DNA of 64,000 nucleotides from Primulina eburnea (GCF_022965805.1 NC_133101.1:124001-188000), one strand, 5' to 3'. Shown: positions 34,205-46,906, numbered from the stretch's first letter. Notes: generated by a model from the sequence alone, not told the origin. Numbers and translations: made by a program.

Positions 34205-34554
34205 TGTAGGACCGAGTGCTTACCGCTTTACCAAAAGCTATAGTTGGTGGTAATGGTGCAACTCAAATCTTTTAAACCGCACAGCAGCTCAAGCAGCACG
34301 GTTCGATCGCTCTACCAAGCAAGGACAATTATTGCACCCAACAATCTCCCTCCCAATAATTGCACTCCTTGCAATCAATGGGAATCGAACCCGTGACCTT
34401 GGCTCTGATACCAATTGTAGGACCGAGTGCTTACCGCTTTACCAAAAGCTATAGCTGGTGGTAATGGTGCAACTCAAATCTTTTAAACCGCACAGCAGCT
34501 CAAGCAGCACGGTTCGATCGCTCTACCAAACAAGGACAATTATTGCACCCAACA
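34205..34554 (-). mobile_element. TRIM retroelement, 350 bp, copy 1
   Basis: Two 139-bp direct repeats (34205-34343 and 34416-34554) surround a 72-bp interior. On the minus strand the LTRs start TGTTGGGTGCAATAATTG and end CGGTCCTACA. Two bases later comes the PBS TGGTATCAGAGC (34413-34402). A polypurine stretch (GGGAGGGAGA) precedes the other LTR. GGTAC flanks both ends (34200-34204, 34555-34559). There is no coding capacity. It therefore depends on another element's proteins. Confidence 0.92.
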
Positions 34555-34804
34555 GGTACCTACAAAGCTTTTTACACACTTCATTATTTAACCAACTTAA
34601 AAAATTCTATAAATGTCACCCATTTTAAAAAAGGCTTATATAAATACATATATACAAATATGAATACATATTTAGCGTTTTTTAATTATAAACAAAATTT
34701 ACCATTTACCATATACGAAATTGGACAAACACCTAACAACATTTATCATTTACCGCATAAAACCTTGGGTCAAAACATCAAAAAATTTGAGGTCCCTATA
34801 CCTA

Positions 34805-36880
34805 GTATAACATAATCTTTATAACAAATATAAATTATAATGATCATTGGTTAACATTTGTCAAATTATTAGAGCTTTTGCATATGATATTTTAATATTT
34901 TTTATTTAATTATTTTGAAATTTAACTAACTAATTCAACAAATACAAAAACTAACATTTTTATGAAAGTTTCTTTGGTTATATTTCAAATTTTCATGGTG
35001 AAAATCAAAATTTTAGTTTAAATTTTTTATTTAATATTTATTTTTGAGTTTATTTGATATTTACTATATAATCTTATGCAATGTGTATTTCATTACACAT
35101 GTTGATTTATTTATTATTTTAAAATTATATTTAACAAGAAATTAATAGTCATCGATGTAGTTTACAAAATATCGATTATGATATGAAATTAATTATATAT
35201 GATATAGAATTATAAAAACAAAAAATAAAAATTTCCGTAGGAGGATAAATATTATTTAAATTGAATATTATAGGTTATATTTTAATATCAATATTATTAT
35301 TTCATTAGTTTTAATATCGCTTTGATGAGTTAGTTACAAGTATTTTAAATTGATACTTATTTGTCATTAGTGCGCTTCACTTATGTAAATTATAATTTAT
35401 GCATTTATAAAATCCATAATTTGGTTGATTTTCAGGTCATTATGCCTTATATGTTATTCGTCTAATACGACAATATATTAAACTCAGATTAATAACAAAA
35501 TTATTCAAATTATTTTTTATAAAATAAATTTTTTAATTTTTATTATATAATTGGTATTTGCTTCATGCTATTACATATAAAAGTGTAAATCATCAGCTTT
35601 GTTTTACAACTATAAAAAGATAAAAATTACCTCCTTGTCAATAAAAATAAAAAAATCAATAAAGATATATGTATCAAATTATAATTTCTGCTATCATAAT
35701 TTTATATTTATTTTATCTAACATATAATTAAAGGTTATTGAATTATAATTGAAATATACATTGATTGTAGTAAATTATATCATTTCAAAAATAAAATGTA
35801 ACTTTCATATTAATATTATCAAATAATTCATCTTCATAATATCTATAAATATTTTATCCTTTTAATTTTCTCTTTACATGTATTTTTATAATTTTAATGC
35901 AATTTTATAATTATATTTTTAGTGTAATTTCTAATTAAGTAATAAATTATAGTATCACAAGAATATATATGAAAAAAATTAACTATAAATGCAATAGTAG
36001 AATAATATGATAAATATAGAATAATATGATGTTTAGTACTAACATATTTTATAGTTTTTTTTTAACTAAAAATTGAAAATAAAGAATTTAATAAACTATT
36101 TAGGAAAATTTATATCAATAATTATTGAAGCTAATATATAAATAATCTCATAAAATATGAATTTCTTAAAAAAATTCAGAGAGTTTAGGCTATGATAAGA
36201 GAATTTAAATAGAAATTTTAACAAAATTATATATCAGACAAATTTATAAATTCAATACACAAAATTTGGTATTATTTGAAACATCTATTGATATTGTTTA
36301 AGATTTAGATATTAAGGGTCTAAAAGTAAACCTGATGTTGGTTCTCAAAAACAGTGAAATCAAAATTGGAACTAAGATATTTTCTTGGTTTCAGTTCTAA
36401 AATCAACTCTCATAATATCTATATATATTTAAGGCATAATTGGTATTAAAAAAAAATTAGCTTCATTATCTCAGATGTTGTATAATTATTTGTATCAGAA
36501 GGCTTGATGAAAATATAAATTATGTTTTTTTAATAAGTTTTCGTTGACTAATTAAAATTATAGATTATAAAACATATATTTATTCATATATATTTTTCTT
36601 TCAAGTGAGATAAAAACTATCCAGATGAAAATTTACAATGTAATACATATATAATTATAATTTTAAAAGATAGTAAAAATTAAAAAAATATGTAAGAAAA
36701 TTTGAAGAAAAAAAATTAACTATAACAAATGTATGTGTTATAGGCATTATTATTTTATTAAATTATATAACTAAAAATTTACATGCATTTGATCATCAAA
36801 ATCAATCATTAATATAAAAAAATCTTAAATATGTAATGCATGAAAAGATATATTAATGAGCAATTAAAAGACATAGGAAA
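34805..36880. repeat. AT-rich dispersed repeat, copy 2
   Basis: No gene is seen. The first 500 bp (from about 34811) resemble about 38586-39110. The middle (about 35610) resembles about 11895. The end (about 36750-36870) resembles about 13805-13940. A CTAG|T at 34802-34806 just before it could be the 3' end of the Helitron, but I see no clear hairpin before it. Confidence 0.5.
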
Positions 36881-38585
36881 TATTCTGACAGGATCGATTA
36901 GGGGGACCATCTTTGAGCTATAATAGCTCGATTCTTGAAATATTGAACACTGATTAAATAAATTGAGTTTGGTTTTCAAACCAAACGGAAGACACTCAAA
37001 ATAATCCTTTGTAAATATCAATTAAATATTTTGTAAACCATTTAAAATATATGTAAGTTGAAATGAGTAAAAATATTTTGGTTGAAGTATTTTATGAAAC
37101 ACTTTGTATGCAAGATTTTGATATTGGAAGAACATATAAAATTCTTCAATAATGCATCTTTAAAAACAATGGAAATGATAAGTAAATGTAATAAATAAAT
37201 AGACACGAATTTGTTTATGGATGTTCGGAGATTAACAACTCATACGTCATCTCTTTTTCCCTTTGGGAAGAATCCACTAGAAGACTTTGATTTATACAAC
37301 ATCTTGTACAAACTCATTTCAACTTAGGACTTATCTCTTTCCTAATTAAAACTCCTAGCACACTCTCGATTTCAGGCCGCAACCTCACAATCTGCATAAT
37401 GTTTAACGTCTTCTATGCCAAGACTACAAACACAGTCTTCAATTTCTTTGTGTGAAGAATCACTCAGCTAATTTTTGAAGTTCATTTCTCTTGTATATAT
37501 GTGAGTGATTGTGTGTGAGGAATTTATCATTTACAATGTACATCTCAAATGTATCCTCATACAAGGGATTGTGCTCTCAACTAGCAGATTTCTTTATGCT
37601 AATTGCTCATGCTTTGAATCCTTGTCAAAAGCTCTTATTTGATCTTCAAGATGTTGTATTTATAGGCCCCAACAATGATATATGCATTAGATACAAGAAT
37701 ATGACTGTTTGAAAAGTTTCTGTACAGTTTCTGAAATTGCGATGGTCAAATTCGCCTTGTTGGACATTTTCATGAGCCTAAACTGATCAACTATGGTCAA
37801 CTGGTCAGCAACTCAACTGATCAGCAGCTCAACCAGTCAGCAGGTCAATCTGGTCAGCAGTTCAATCGGTCAGCAGGCCAACCTGGTCAGCAATTCAATC
37901 GGTGTGATAGGGACCCACTAGTTTTTAAATCCCCGCTTATTCCGCTAACACCGGATAAGCCGCATCTATCTAATAGTGGACGGGCAAAGTAAGTTCAATG
38001 GATTGAATCCAATAAAACAGAATGAAAAGCCCGGGTGGAAGCACAAAAGGCGCTGATTTCAGCTTGTGCAGAACCAATAACTTCACCATCATTTATCAGT
38101 ATTTAAGCTTTGATTCAGACTTTAACTTATGAAGATGATTTGTAGATCATCGTCTTATCTTTCCAATGCATACTGAATCTCTTCATTCTAATAACCGAGC
38201 TGAGAAATATGATCAAAATACTGCAACTGTTCATACTCAACTGATTGATATTTTTGTGCAATCAGTTTGGTAATTCAGCGAACAGTTTGGCCTAGATAAC
38301 ATCCGATTTTGCCCAACCGACTTGCAATATGAATTGTTCCAAATTGAGTTTTCTGATTAGTCAATTTAATAGATCGTCATTTGAATCATCCAGCTGAACG
38401 ATATCATCAAAAAACGAAGCTCGCCAAAAATCCAGTTTGGCTAAATTTAGTTTCAGTTTCTTTCTTGTGTTTGCAACTTCACACGTGAGTAAATATGTTA
38501 GAAATACAATAACAAGTTTTGTTAACCTTAAAATAAGATTGCGAACATGAAATGTTCCAACATATTCTACTGTAGAAACAATATA
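36881..38585 (-). mobile_element. Copia LTR-like fragment in minus orientation
   Basis: The stretch around 37190-37300 resembles the reverse complement of 12880-13030 in the Copia LTR at 12.1-13.3 kb (a gap-rich match including ATCCACTAGAAGACTTTG and ATGTTCGGAG). It lies between two halves of the AT-rich repeat. There is no coding frame, and the ends are uncertain. Confidence 0.45.
37795..37917. repeat. Minisatellite, about seven 16-18-bp units
   Basis: Degenerate copies of CAACTGGTCAGCAGCT follow one another. CAA(C/T)..GTCAGCA is constant, and two alternating endings suggest expansion in pairs. It lies within the LTR-like fragment, near a probable U3. Confidence 0.75.
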
Positions 38586-39118
38586 TGACATAATTCTTAT
38601 AACAAATATAATTATAATTATAATTGATTAGCATTTGTTAAATTATTATAGCTTTTACATATGATATTTTAATATATTTATGTAATTATTTTGAAATCAA
38701 AAAAATTAATTCAACAAATACAAAAAATAAATTTTTTTAGCGAAGTTTATTTCTTGAGTAATATTTAAAATTTTAATGGTGAAAATCAAACTAATAATTT
38801 AAAATTTATATTAAATAATTATTGTACGAGTTTATTTAATTTTATTTGATATTTACCATGCATTTTCATTTGAATATATATTCCATTACATATGTTGATT
38901 TATTTATTATATTAAAATTATATTTAACAATAAATTAATAGTAATCAATGTTAGTCTAAAAAAATTGATTCATTTATAAAATTAATTATGCGTTATATAA
39001 TTCTAAAAACAAAAGATAAAAAAAATTACGTATTAAATATTGTTTAAATTTATATATTTTATTATCAATATTATTATTTCATTATAAGATTTTAAATTGA
39101 TAATTATTTTTTCTTAGT
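38586..39118. repeat. AT-rich dispersed repeat, copy 3 (partial)
   Basis: It begins CATAATTCTTATAACAAATA and follows the order of 34811-35340, including the run around TGTTGATTTATTTATTAT. It ends near 39118. Confidence 0.5.
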
Positions 39119-39960
39119 GTTGACACAAAATGGATCCTCGCTTCTCAAGAAATCACAGACGAGGGATGGTGACCTTGATGAATGAGATTCGCCGATGAAA
39201 TCTATCCACCTTGACTTCTCCCGGTCATCTCCAACTTCTCTAAAGCATACTTGGATATCAAACAAGAATGGAAGCCTAAATGCTGTAAGATATCAACTTT
39301 CTCGTGGACGTATGAATGAATAGTGAATAAACCCTTCACTCTGGAACCAGCAAATTCAGTTTACCAAGTGGCAGAGATGAGAGAACGTTGTTAACTTCAG
39401 CAGTACTGACATGCAAAGGCATTAAGTTGTGTGTTTTTCTCTTCGTACTTTTTCTTCCCTCTTCTTGAGATTGCGTTTGATGTACACGCAGGAAGAATCT
39501 GTTGCAAACGAATTTCCTTTTTATGTACATGTTATCGATCGATTTTCCCTCGGTAGTTTAGCTCGTTTCTTCTCTGTTTTCAGATTTTTGATCAAAACCA
39601 GAAAGGAATCATATCGTCAAACAACCCCATTAAACCAAACTATAGTAACATAAGGAAAAAAACAAGAGTGCGATGTTCACAAAGCTTACTTAGTGGGCAA
39701 AAATATTTTCCAAGAAAGATGCTACCATGAATTTACTCATTCAATCTCATGGAATATACCGTTTTGCAAAATTTTGCTCTCGGCTCAATCAGTTTACACT
39801 CAATTCGGTAAACATATACTCAAACAAAAAGAAGACAACAGACGTCTCTCAAACAAAACTGGATATACTTGCAACAAAAACCATCCAATGAACTCTTTTC
39901 TAAAACACGCATATTCTTGCAGATGCATACAATCACACCAGGGTGAAACAATCAAAATTA
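39119..39960. other. No gene recognised
   Basis: Base composition is less AT-rich than the preceding repeats. On the minus strand about 39120-39290 follows a possible acceptor and could be an exon, but I do not recognise the translation. The part after 39660 is probably 3' flank of the adenylate kinase-like gene. Confidence 0.3.
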
Positions 39961-39971
39961 GTTTGCCATCA

Positions 39972-41786
39972 TCATGCAGTCAATTTCTGTGACGACTTGG
40001 CCCTCGATGAGACAGAACTCATGTGCTGCAGCTGCAATGCAGCCAGAAGACCTGGCCAGGTATCTCCAGGTGCACCAGCCACTTGAAAGTCTAGAAGTTT
40101 CTTCTGTTGCTTGTAGTATTCTTCGACAGGCTTCCTCTGAAGAACAGCAAATTTAATACAACAGCATCGTGAAAATAAAAGTAATGACAAAGAGTCAAGG
40201 CATTATGGGGTCAAAATCACAGGTGTTGAAAAGAAGTTTTAAGGATTAGCCAAAACCCCATATATATATATCAAAGGCAACCAAGATTAAAGGGCCATTG
40301 TGCATGATTTAAGAGATAATGGAGGTACCAGTTCCATATGCACGCGAAGTTTCTCCTTCCAGATGGCATCCGATTTGGAGATGGAGGGTTGCAAGCGACC
40401 AGCCTCTGGATGAAAACTTAGATTAAATCCCGAATTAGACATGCGATGGAATTCTGGTGCAGGAGAGTAAATTCCGTTGCCTACAGGCTTCTTCACCGAG
40501 AACTCATCTGAGCACTTGAGATTCAGCACCAGATCAATATCAGCTATTTGGTCGAGTATCTCCTTCGAGGACAAAAACAAAGACAGGTTCAGGAATTACT
40601 GTAAAATGATCAGATACCTATCATAAAACAAGTTAAGAAAAAAAAACAAAAGAAAGGAATGTCACATTTGTGAAAAGAACGCACCAGCTTCTGAAAAAAT
40701 AAAATATTCTCCATCCTAAGGAGAACGGGATTCACATGCATGTGTAAAAACTCATAATTCATACTTTTAAAATAAGAACCAATTGAAGTTATTACTCAAT
40801 CAAATCTTGATCATTTGAAAATTATCACATATCCGGAAAATAACAACGTGAGGAGGACTTCAATTCGAAAATTGCTCCATAGCTCTTTATCATTTGAAAT
40901 TATCAGAGTACATAGGTCATCCAATATCTAAAACAGTAAGATATCCAACAAAAAAAGGGAAGGGGTCGCCGTTAAATGATATAAGAAGGGGGCAAGTAAT
41001 ACTTACAGCTTGCACCCTGGTTCTGGGAATTCCATCTAAAATGAAGCCACTTTCACCCCTGCAGTAACCTTCTTCCAGTCTCTTTGACAGAAGCCCAAAA
41101 ATTACATCTTCCGGAACTAGCTTCCCTTGGTTCACCGAGCTAGCAATCTGGATCAACACCAACTCATAGGACAATTACAATGTCAAATTCTAAAATGGAA
41201 ACATGTCCCAAAGAATAATCATAACCAATGTCCCAGCAATAGTATGGTAGTTAAAAATAAACAAATCCAAAAATTGTAAATTGCAAATTCATGCACCTAA
41301 AGATGACTTCAATTTCTTATACACTTGATCATTCCTTCTCCAACAAAAGAGGATTATAAATAACAATCAAAACTTTCAAGATTTCATATTTTTCCGTAAG
41401 ATGCAACTTTCTTGGAAGAAACAGTGGGGCACTTTAAAGCAAGGAAATTGAAGGCACACCTGTTTGTAGAGAGGAGAGTTAGGATTGAGTTCTTGACGCA
41501 CAAGCGAGCCCATGGAAATATGAGGAACCTCCAAGAGCTTCGCGAGCCGCTCCGCGTACACGTGTCGGTTCACCATTGGGTCTCCCATGATGACCCACTG
41601 AACGCCCCTTCCCACGGTTTCCCATTCCTCTAGGTCCTCCATTCCTTTCCGCTGCACTTGATCCTCAACATCGTCGTAATCGTAGTCCAGCTGAACGGCG
41701 GAAGCTGATCCGTAGCGGCGGCCGTTTGGCAGACGCATCCGAGTGGACAGCCGCGCTGCCACGCTGATCCGGCGGAACACTGACAT
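39972..41786 (-). CDS. Adenylate kinase 7-like protein, mitochondrial (AT3G01820-like)
   Basis: Four exons join in frame: 41786-41460, 41147-41007, 40562-40329 and 40136-39972, giving 288 residues. Residues 1-30 are basic and Arg-rich without acids (starting MSVFRRISVAARLSTRMR), a typical mitochondrial presequence. An acidic patch follows (about 34-55). The kinase core begins GVQWVIMGDP (61-70); LLEVPHISMGSLVRQEL (84-100) is the AMP-binding helix, and GFILDGIPRTR is also present. The last exon gives EEYYKQQKKLLDF. Adenylate kinases interconvert ATP, AMP and ADP. The P-loop, normally GxPGxGKG, reads GDPMVNRH here, without the Lys, so activity is doubtful. I recall the Arabidopsis homologue also deviates here. 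The identification is firm; the catalytic role is not. Confidence 0.88.
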
Positions 41787-42426
41787 GGCGGGTCACAGAT
41801 TCGGAAAGGGTTTGGAGGTACGGAGATTTGTGGTTTTAGAGGGCCACTTTGCATTCATTAATTGACATTGGTTTTGTGTGATATTACAGTATCTGCCACT
41901 TCCATGGGAAATTTGCATCTGTTACGTCTATGGACCGGAGCATACAGAAGATAATAATATATACGCAATTGTTAATCAATTTCTTTCTTTGAAAGTTCTT
42001 AAAAAAAATCTTTAAAAGTTTCCAAAAAAAAAAAAATTTAAAAAAGTCATAAGTAAAATAATATGTTATTTTTGGGAAACTTTCCAATCTGACTCGTAAT
42101 CCAAACAGTGTGAATTTTCAGCTCATTTCAAAAAATAAATTGGTCGAACTAAAGATAAAATGTAGCATTTGATATTGCATGTCATTACGAAAAAAGAATA
42201 TTGTTTTATCGATATATTATGATTTTTTGTTAAGTAAATCTCTGAATTTTTCTACAAAACATATTAGCTTTGGTAATGCGCGTTTGGAGGAGTGCTTAGC
42301 ATTATGTTTTTGATTATCACAACAAAGATCATGATGGTATCTGGTTTTTATCATTGCAGTGTTTTGTCAAAATTTTTATCAAAATATAATGATTTTGTAT
42401 GATTTATCAAACTAACCCGCTACCCA
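41787..42426. other. Upstream flank of the adenylate kinase-like gene; no gene seen
   Basis: AT-rich from about 41880, with poly(A/T) tracts. No conserved frame. The promoter of the minus-strand gene should lie in the first few hundred bases, but I see no decisive motif. Confidence 0.4.
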
Positions 42427-45400
42427 GCCTCTTCTAGGGGTGGGATAAAAATGAAATCAAATTTAATCAACATTTATCTCCTTTCGTTTGTCTCTCAGAA
42501 CTCTTGTTGTCTTCCTCAATACAATATAACAAGAGTTCTGAAAGATTATTGTTTTCTCCAGTTGTTGCGGAGACAAATGTTGTCGAGCATGGTCAAAACT
42601 CGAAAAGGAGAAACTTTATCCTTCCAACAAAAAAAAATAGTAAATAGCACAAAGTTTTGTTATGTGTATCTTCTTAAAAGTAAGGATGAAGCAATGGAAA
42701 ATTTTGTCCATTACAAAAGTGAAGTTGAAAATCAAATTTAGCAAGAAAATTAAGGTGCTAAGAAATGATCGTGTAGGCGAATATGTATCATCATTTACTG
42801 AGTTTTGTGCTTAACATGGTATCAAACACGAAAGAACTATACCTTATTCTCCTCAACAAAATGTCATTGCGGAGAGAAAGAAGTGCATTTTAAAAGAAAT
42901 GATGAATGCATTGTTATTAAGTTCTGGTTTACCTTAAAACATGTGGGGTAAGCTATTATAACAGAAAATTACCTTTTAAATAAGGGGTTCCGAAAGAAGT
43001 AAGATAAAAGTCCATACAAGTTATGGAAAGGTAGAGGTCATTCCTACCAATACTTGCGAGTGTGGGGGTGTCTTGCCAAGGTAGTTGTACACACTCCAAA
43101 GAAAGTAAAGATAGGACCAAAAACTCTTGATTGCATTTTCATTGTATATGCTCAAAACAGTAGTGCGTATCGTTTTCTTGTACATGAATATCAAATACCC
43201 AATATTCACCAAGAATACGATAATGAAATCAAGAAAAAAAGTTTCGTTCTTTGAACACATGTTTCCTTACAAATCTAAGGAAAAACCAAGTTCATCCAAA
43301 ATATTATATGAGACGATTGTAAATAAACATGAGCTTAACCAAGATATTGAACCTAGACGTAACAAAAAAGCTAGGACTGAGAAATCCTTTGGTCCAGATT
43401 TCATCACTTTCATGATGGAAAGTGAACCTGAAAGCTTCAAGGAAGCAGTGAGTTCATCTGAGGGACCTCTATGGAAATAGGCTATCAATTCTGAAATGGA
43501 ATCCATTTTACAAAACAATACGCGGGAATTAGTAAATCTTCCACCTGGAAGCAAACCACTAGGCTGTAAATGAGTTTTCAAAAGAAAAATGAAATCAGAT
43601 GGAACCATATATAAGTATAAAACCAGATTGATAATCAAAGGTTATCATCAATGCAAATAGTTTGATTACTTTGACACATGTTCTCCTTTATCGAGAATAA
43701 TCTATAATCATGTGATACTTGTGATTGCCGCCTTGCGAAATCTTGAAGTACATTTAATTGATGTAAAGACACCTTTTTTAAATAGAGATTTAGAAGAAGA
43801 AATTTATATGGAACAACCTAAGGGATTTTCTGCGACTGGGCAAGAAAATAAAGTTTGTAAACTTGTGAAGTTTCTGTATGGCTTAAAACAAGCACCAAAG
43901 CAATGACAAGAAAAATTTGATAACCCCATGATAGAAAGTGGATTTAAATTCAGTGAATGTGACAAATATGTATACATAAAGATTACTGAAAATGGACATG
44001 TCATTTTATGTCTTTACGATAAGATGATTAAATCCACCAAGAAGTTATTAAACTCAAGATTTGACATGAAAGATTTGGGCTTAGTCGATGTGATTCTTGG
44101 AATTAAAATTCATAGAACATCCAAAAGTCTAGTTCTAAATCAGTCACATTATGTGGACAAAATACTTGAGAAATTCAATAAAGATGACTCTGCATTGGCT
44201 AGAACTTCGATAGATACCAGTCAGCATCTATCAAACAATCGAGGTGAGAGTATATCTCAATTAAAATACTCTCGAGTCATTGGAAGTCTGATGTACTTAA
44301 TGAGTTGTACAAGACCAGACTTAGCTTATGCAGTAAGCAAATTGAGTAGATTCACAAGTAATCCAAGAGTTGAACAGTGAAAAGCAATTATCAGATTGCT
44401 AAGGTTACTTAAGGTACACTAATGACTTGTACTGCATTATACAATATATCTCGTTGTCATTGAAAGATATAGTGATGCTAACTGGATATCTGATATGAAA
44501 AGCTCAAAATCTACAAGTTGATTTATATTCACTTCAAGAGGTGCAACAATTACATGAAAATCTTCTAAACAGAATGTAATAGCTAGATCCATGATGGAAT
44601 CTGAGTTTATAGCTCTCGACAAATGTGCTGGAGAGGCTGAATGGCTCCGTCAATTCTTAGAAGATGTTCCAGGATGAGAAAAACATATGACATCTATTTG
44701 CATACATTGTGATAGCCAATCTGCGATTGGAAATACACAAAATAATATGTATAATAGTAAATTTAGGTATATACGTCATAGAAACAATATCATTAGACAA
44801 TTACTCTCAACTAGAGTTATCTATGTTGACTATGTAAAGTCAAAAGATAATATAGCGGATCCACTAACCAAGAGATTAAACAGAGAGTTATTTGTGAAAT
44901 CGTCAAGGGAAATGGGGCTCAAGCCTCTAGAATAAATTGGTGCGAAGGAAAACCCAACCTACGCTGATTGGAGATCCCAAGAACTAGATTTAATGGACAA
45001 CCTAATCGCATTGATTTGGTATCACTGTGGGAGTTATCCTTTGTCCATTCCTATTATGAAACATTGAATGTTGAGGATTAGCTTACAGCTTTTAATGATT
45101 CTGATGAGAAGAATATAGAATCACCTATGTGAGAGAAAATTGGGGCCGCTTCGAAGAAATTGTTAGGCTCAATTCTAGACCCTCTCGCAGAACCATGCAT
45201 GTGTTCATGGCCAAAAAGAACACGATCATGAGAACTAAATAGTATCAGGGAGAGTCTTGTGTATAGTATGTCTTAATTTTCATAAACGGCAGAACATTTC
45301 AAGGACATCATGTCTACTGGTCAGCTAGTAAAGCAAATATATTTCATAAGGGAAGGTTCAAAGGATAACACCTACCTATCATATACAAGATTCAACTGTA

Positions 45401-45448
45401 GAACTTTGCCACCAAGATTTGTATCAATTTTCATTCTTGTGGGGGGGA
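42427..45448 (+). pseudogene. Decayed Ty1/copia pol, 5'-truncated
   Basis: Fragments in changing frames follow the Copia order. Integrase: HGIKHERTIPYSPQQNVIAE near 42815-42875, then MRVWGCLAKVVVHTPKKVKI near 43054. Reverse transcriptase: NLPPGSKPLGCK near 43530, HLIDVKTPFLNRDLEEEIYM near 43750, KFLYGLKQAPKQ near 43870, LMSCTRPDLAYAVSKLSRF near 44300. RNase H: IHCDSQSAIGNTQNNMYNSK near 44700 and ADPLTKRLNREL near 44860. Many stops and frameshifts interrupt it. Gag and the 5' LTR are missing. Confidence 0.88.
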
Positions 45449-46070
45449 TGTTGGAAATTTCAAGTCAATTTAAAGATTGAATAAAAATTATGTCTCCTGA
45501 ATGTGGGAGTGTCTTTTGACTTTCTACATTCTTGAGTTAATTGAAGACTTTTGGCTCTTCATATTCTTGAGTTAATGGAAATAATATTTGAGTTAATTAA
45601 TCTTGCATGACACTTGGTGTGCATTTTAGGACTTATAAATTATAAATAGTCTTCATTTCCTCTTTCTATATGCATATAAAAATGGTTTTTACAAACACTG
45701 AAGATCTCTTTCAAACATTCTCTTTCATTTCATATTGTTAGTTTTCCATTTGGCATCCGTTAAATTTCGGTGATAAAGTGAAGGTATGTTTTCGGTTCGC
45801 CAGTGTAGTTTCTCCATGCTAAGTTGCTATGAGGTTTTGCCGTTATATCCTGGGAAACAGTTGTCCGCTGAGATCCTCGAAACACCATCGAAGGAGACAA
45901 ACCTATTTTAAGGAAAATTTACTTCGTACCGGACTCGGTTTGATTTACTGTTTTATTGTTGTTATTTTATACACGATATTCATACTTTCAATAGTATGCT
46001 CATTTTCGTATATTGTTTTTGATTGTCGACTACCGAGACCTCAACAAGGCCTGCCCAAAGGGTGAATTCC
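45440..46070 (+). repeat. Polypurine tract and 3' LTR of the decayed Copia element
   Basis: TGGGGGGGA at 45440-45448 is followed by TGTTGGAAATTTCAAG at 45449, a typical Copia PPT-LTR junction. The LTR contains a TATA-like ATTATAAATAG near 45640. Its 3' end is unclear; the sequence changes character around 46070. Confidence 0.6.
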
Positions 46071-46906
46071 CTCTGCAAAACATGGATATACTTAATCAAC
46101 GACAGTGGTTCGAAAACTTTTCATTTAAAGATTGCTTTCGTTCCCTATTTCTATATTTCTGTTATTAACAATTTGGCTAACATTTCTTGCTCTATTTAGC
46201 TTCGATTTTGGAAGTTTTGAAGCTCGAATTCATCTTATATTGGTCGATTTGCGGGCTGTATCGAGCGAGAATTTTACTCATTCGATTTTGTTCGACTTTC
46301 GACTCATATATCACATTAATATTATTTAGTAGTTAGTCTATTGTTATAGATTATGAAATTGTGCGAATTTGAGATAAAATTAGATCTCTAAAATTGTGTC
46401 CATTATTTAATTGTGATTATTTAAATTGTCATAATATTGATGTTTATGAACATTTTAGTTTGTTTTTAGTCTAAAAAATCTATTGTTTTGAATTTTGGAA
46501 AAATAATTCATCGGTGTGATAGTTGAGAATTATTTATGTTACATTTATTATTGGATTTTTATTGTGATTTCTCCTTTTAGAAATAAACGGAAGTTGAATA
46601 ATTGTGAAATTAGGTTTTTTTTTGGGGGGGAATTTTTTAGATTTATTATTGTATGTTTCTTGTTGGATAACATCATGAAATGAAGCAAAGAAAAACTATG
46701 GAATGATATATTTTAAAAACATGTTAAAATAGCTCTTTTATCAAGATGGTAGGAAGATTTTTAGTAAATTCTATGATTATTTACATTAAATGGAATGGGT
46801 GTTGATTGAAAAAATGATAACAATATAATAATTAATGAGTCTGATTATAAGAAGAATTGAAAAGTATTGATTCAATATAATATTAAATAATTTTGTTCCA
46901 TATTAA
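46071..46906. other. No gene recognised
   Basis: AT-rich sequence. A short open frame at 46132-46329 has no recognisable features. It may be more LTR-retroelement debris. Confidence 0.3.

Noticed and set aside
34380..34413. Possible tRNA gene (B-box-like sequence)
   Set aside because: There is no cloverleaf, A box or anticodon arm; it lies inside the TRIM interior next to the primer-binding site.
37795..37917. CRISPR-like short repeat array
   Set aside because: Units are contiguous and degenerate without spacers, in a plant retroelement context.
42451..42741. Separate small gene of 96 codons
   Set aside because: It fits in position as decayed Copia sequence ahead of the integrase fragment.
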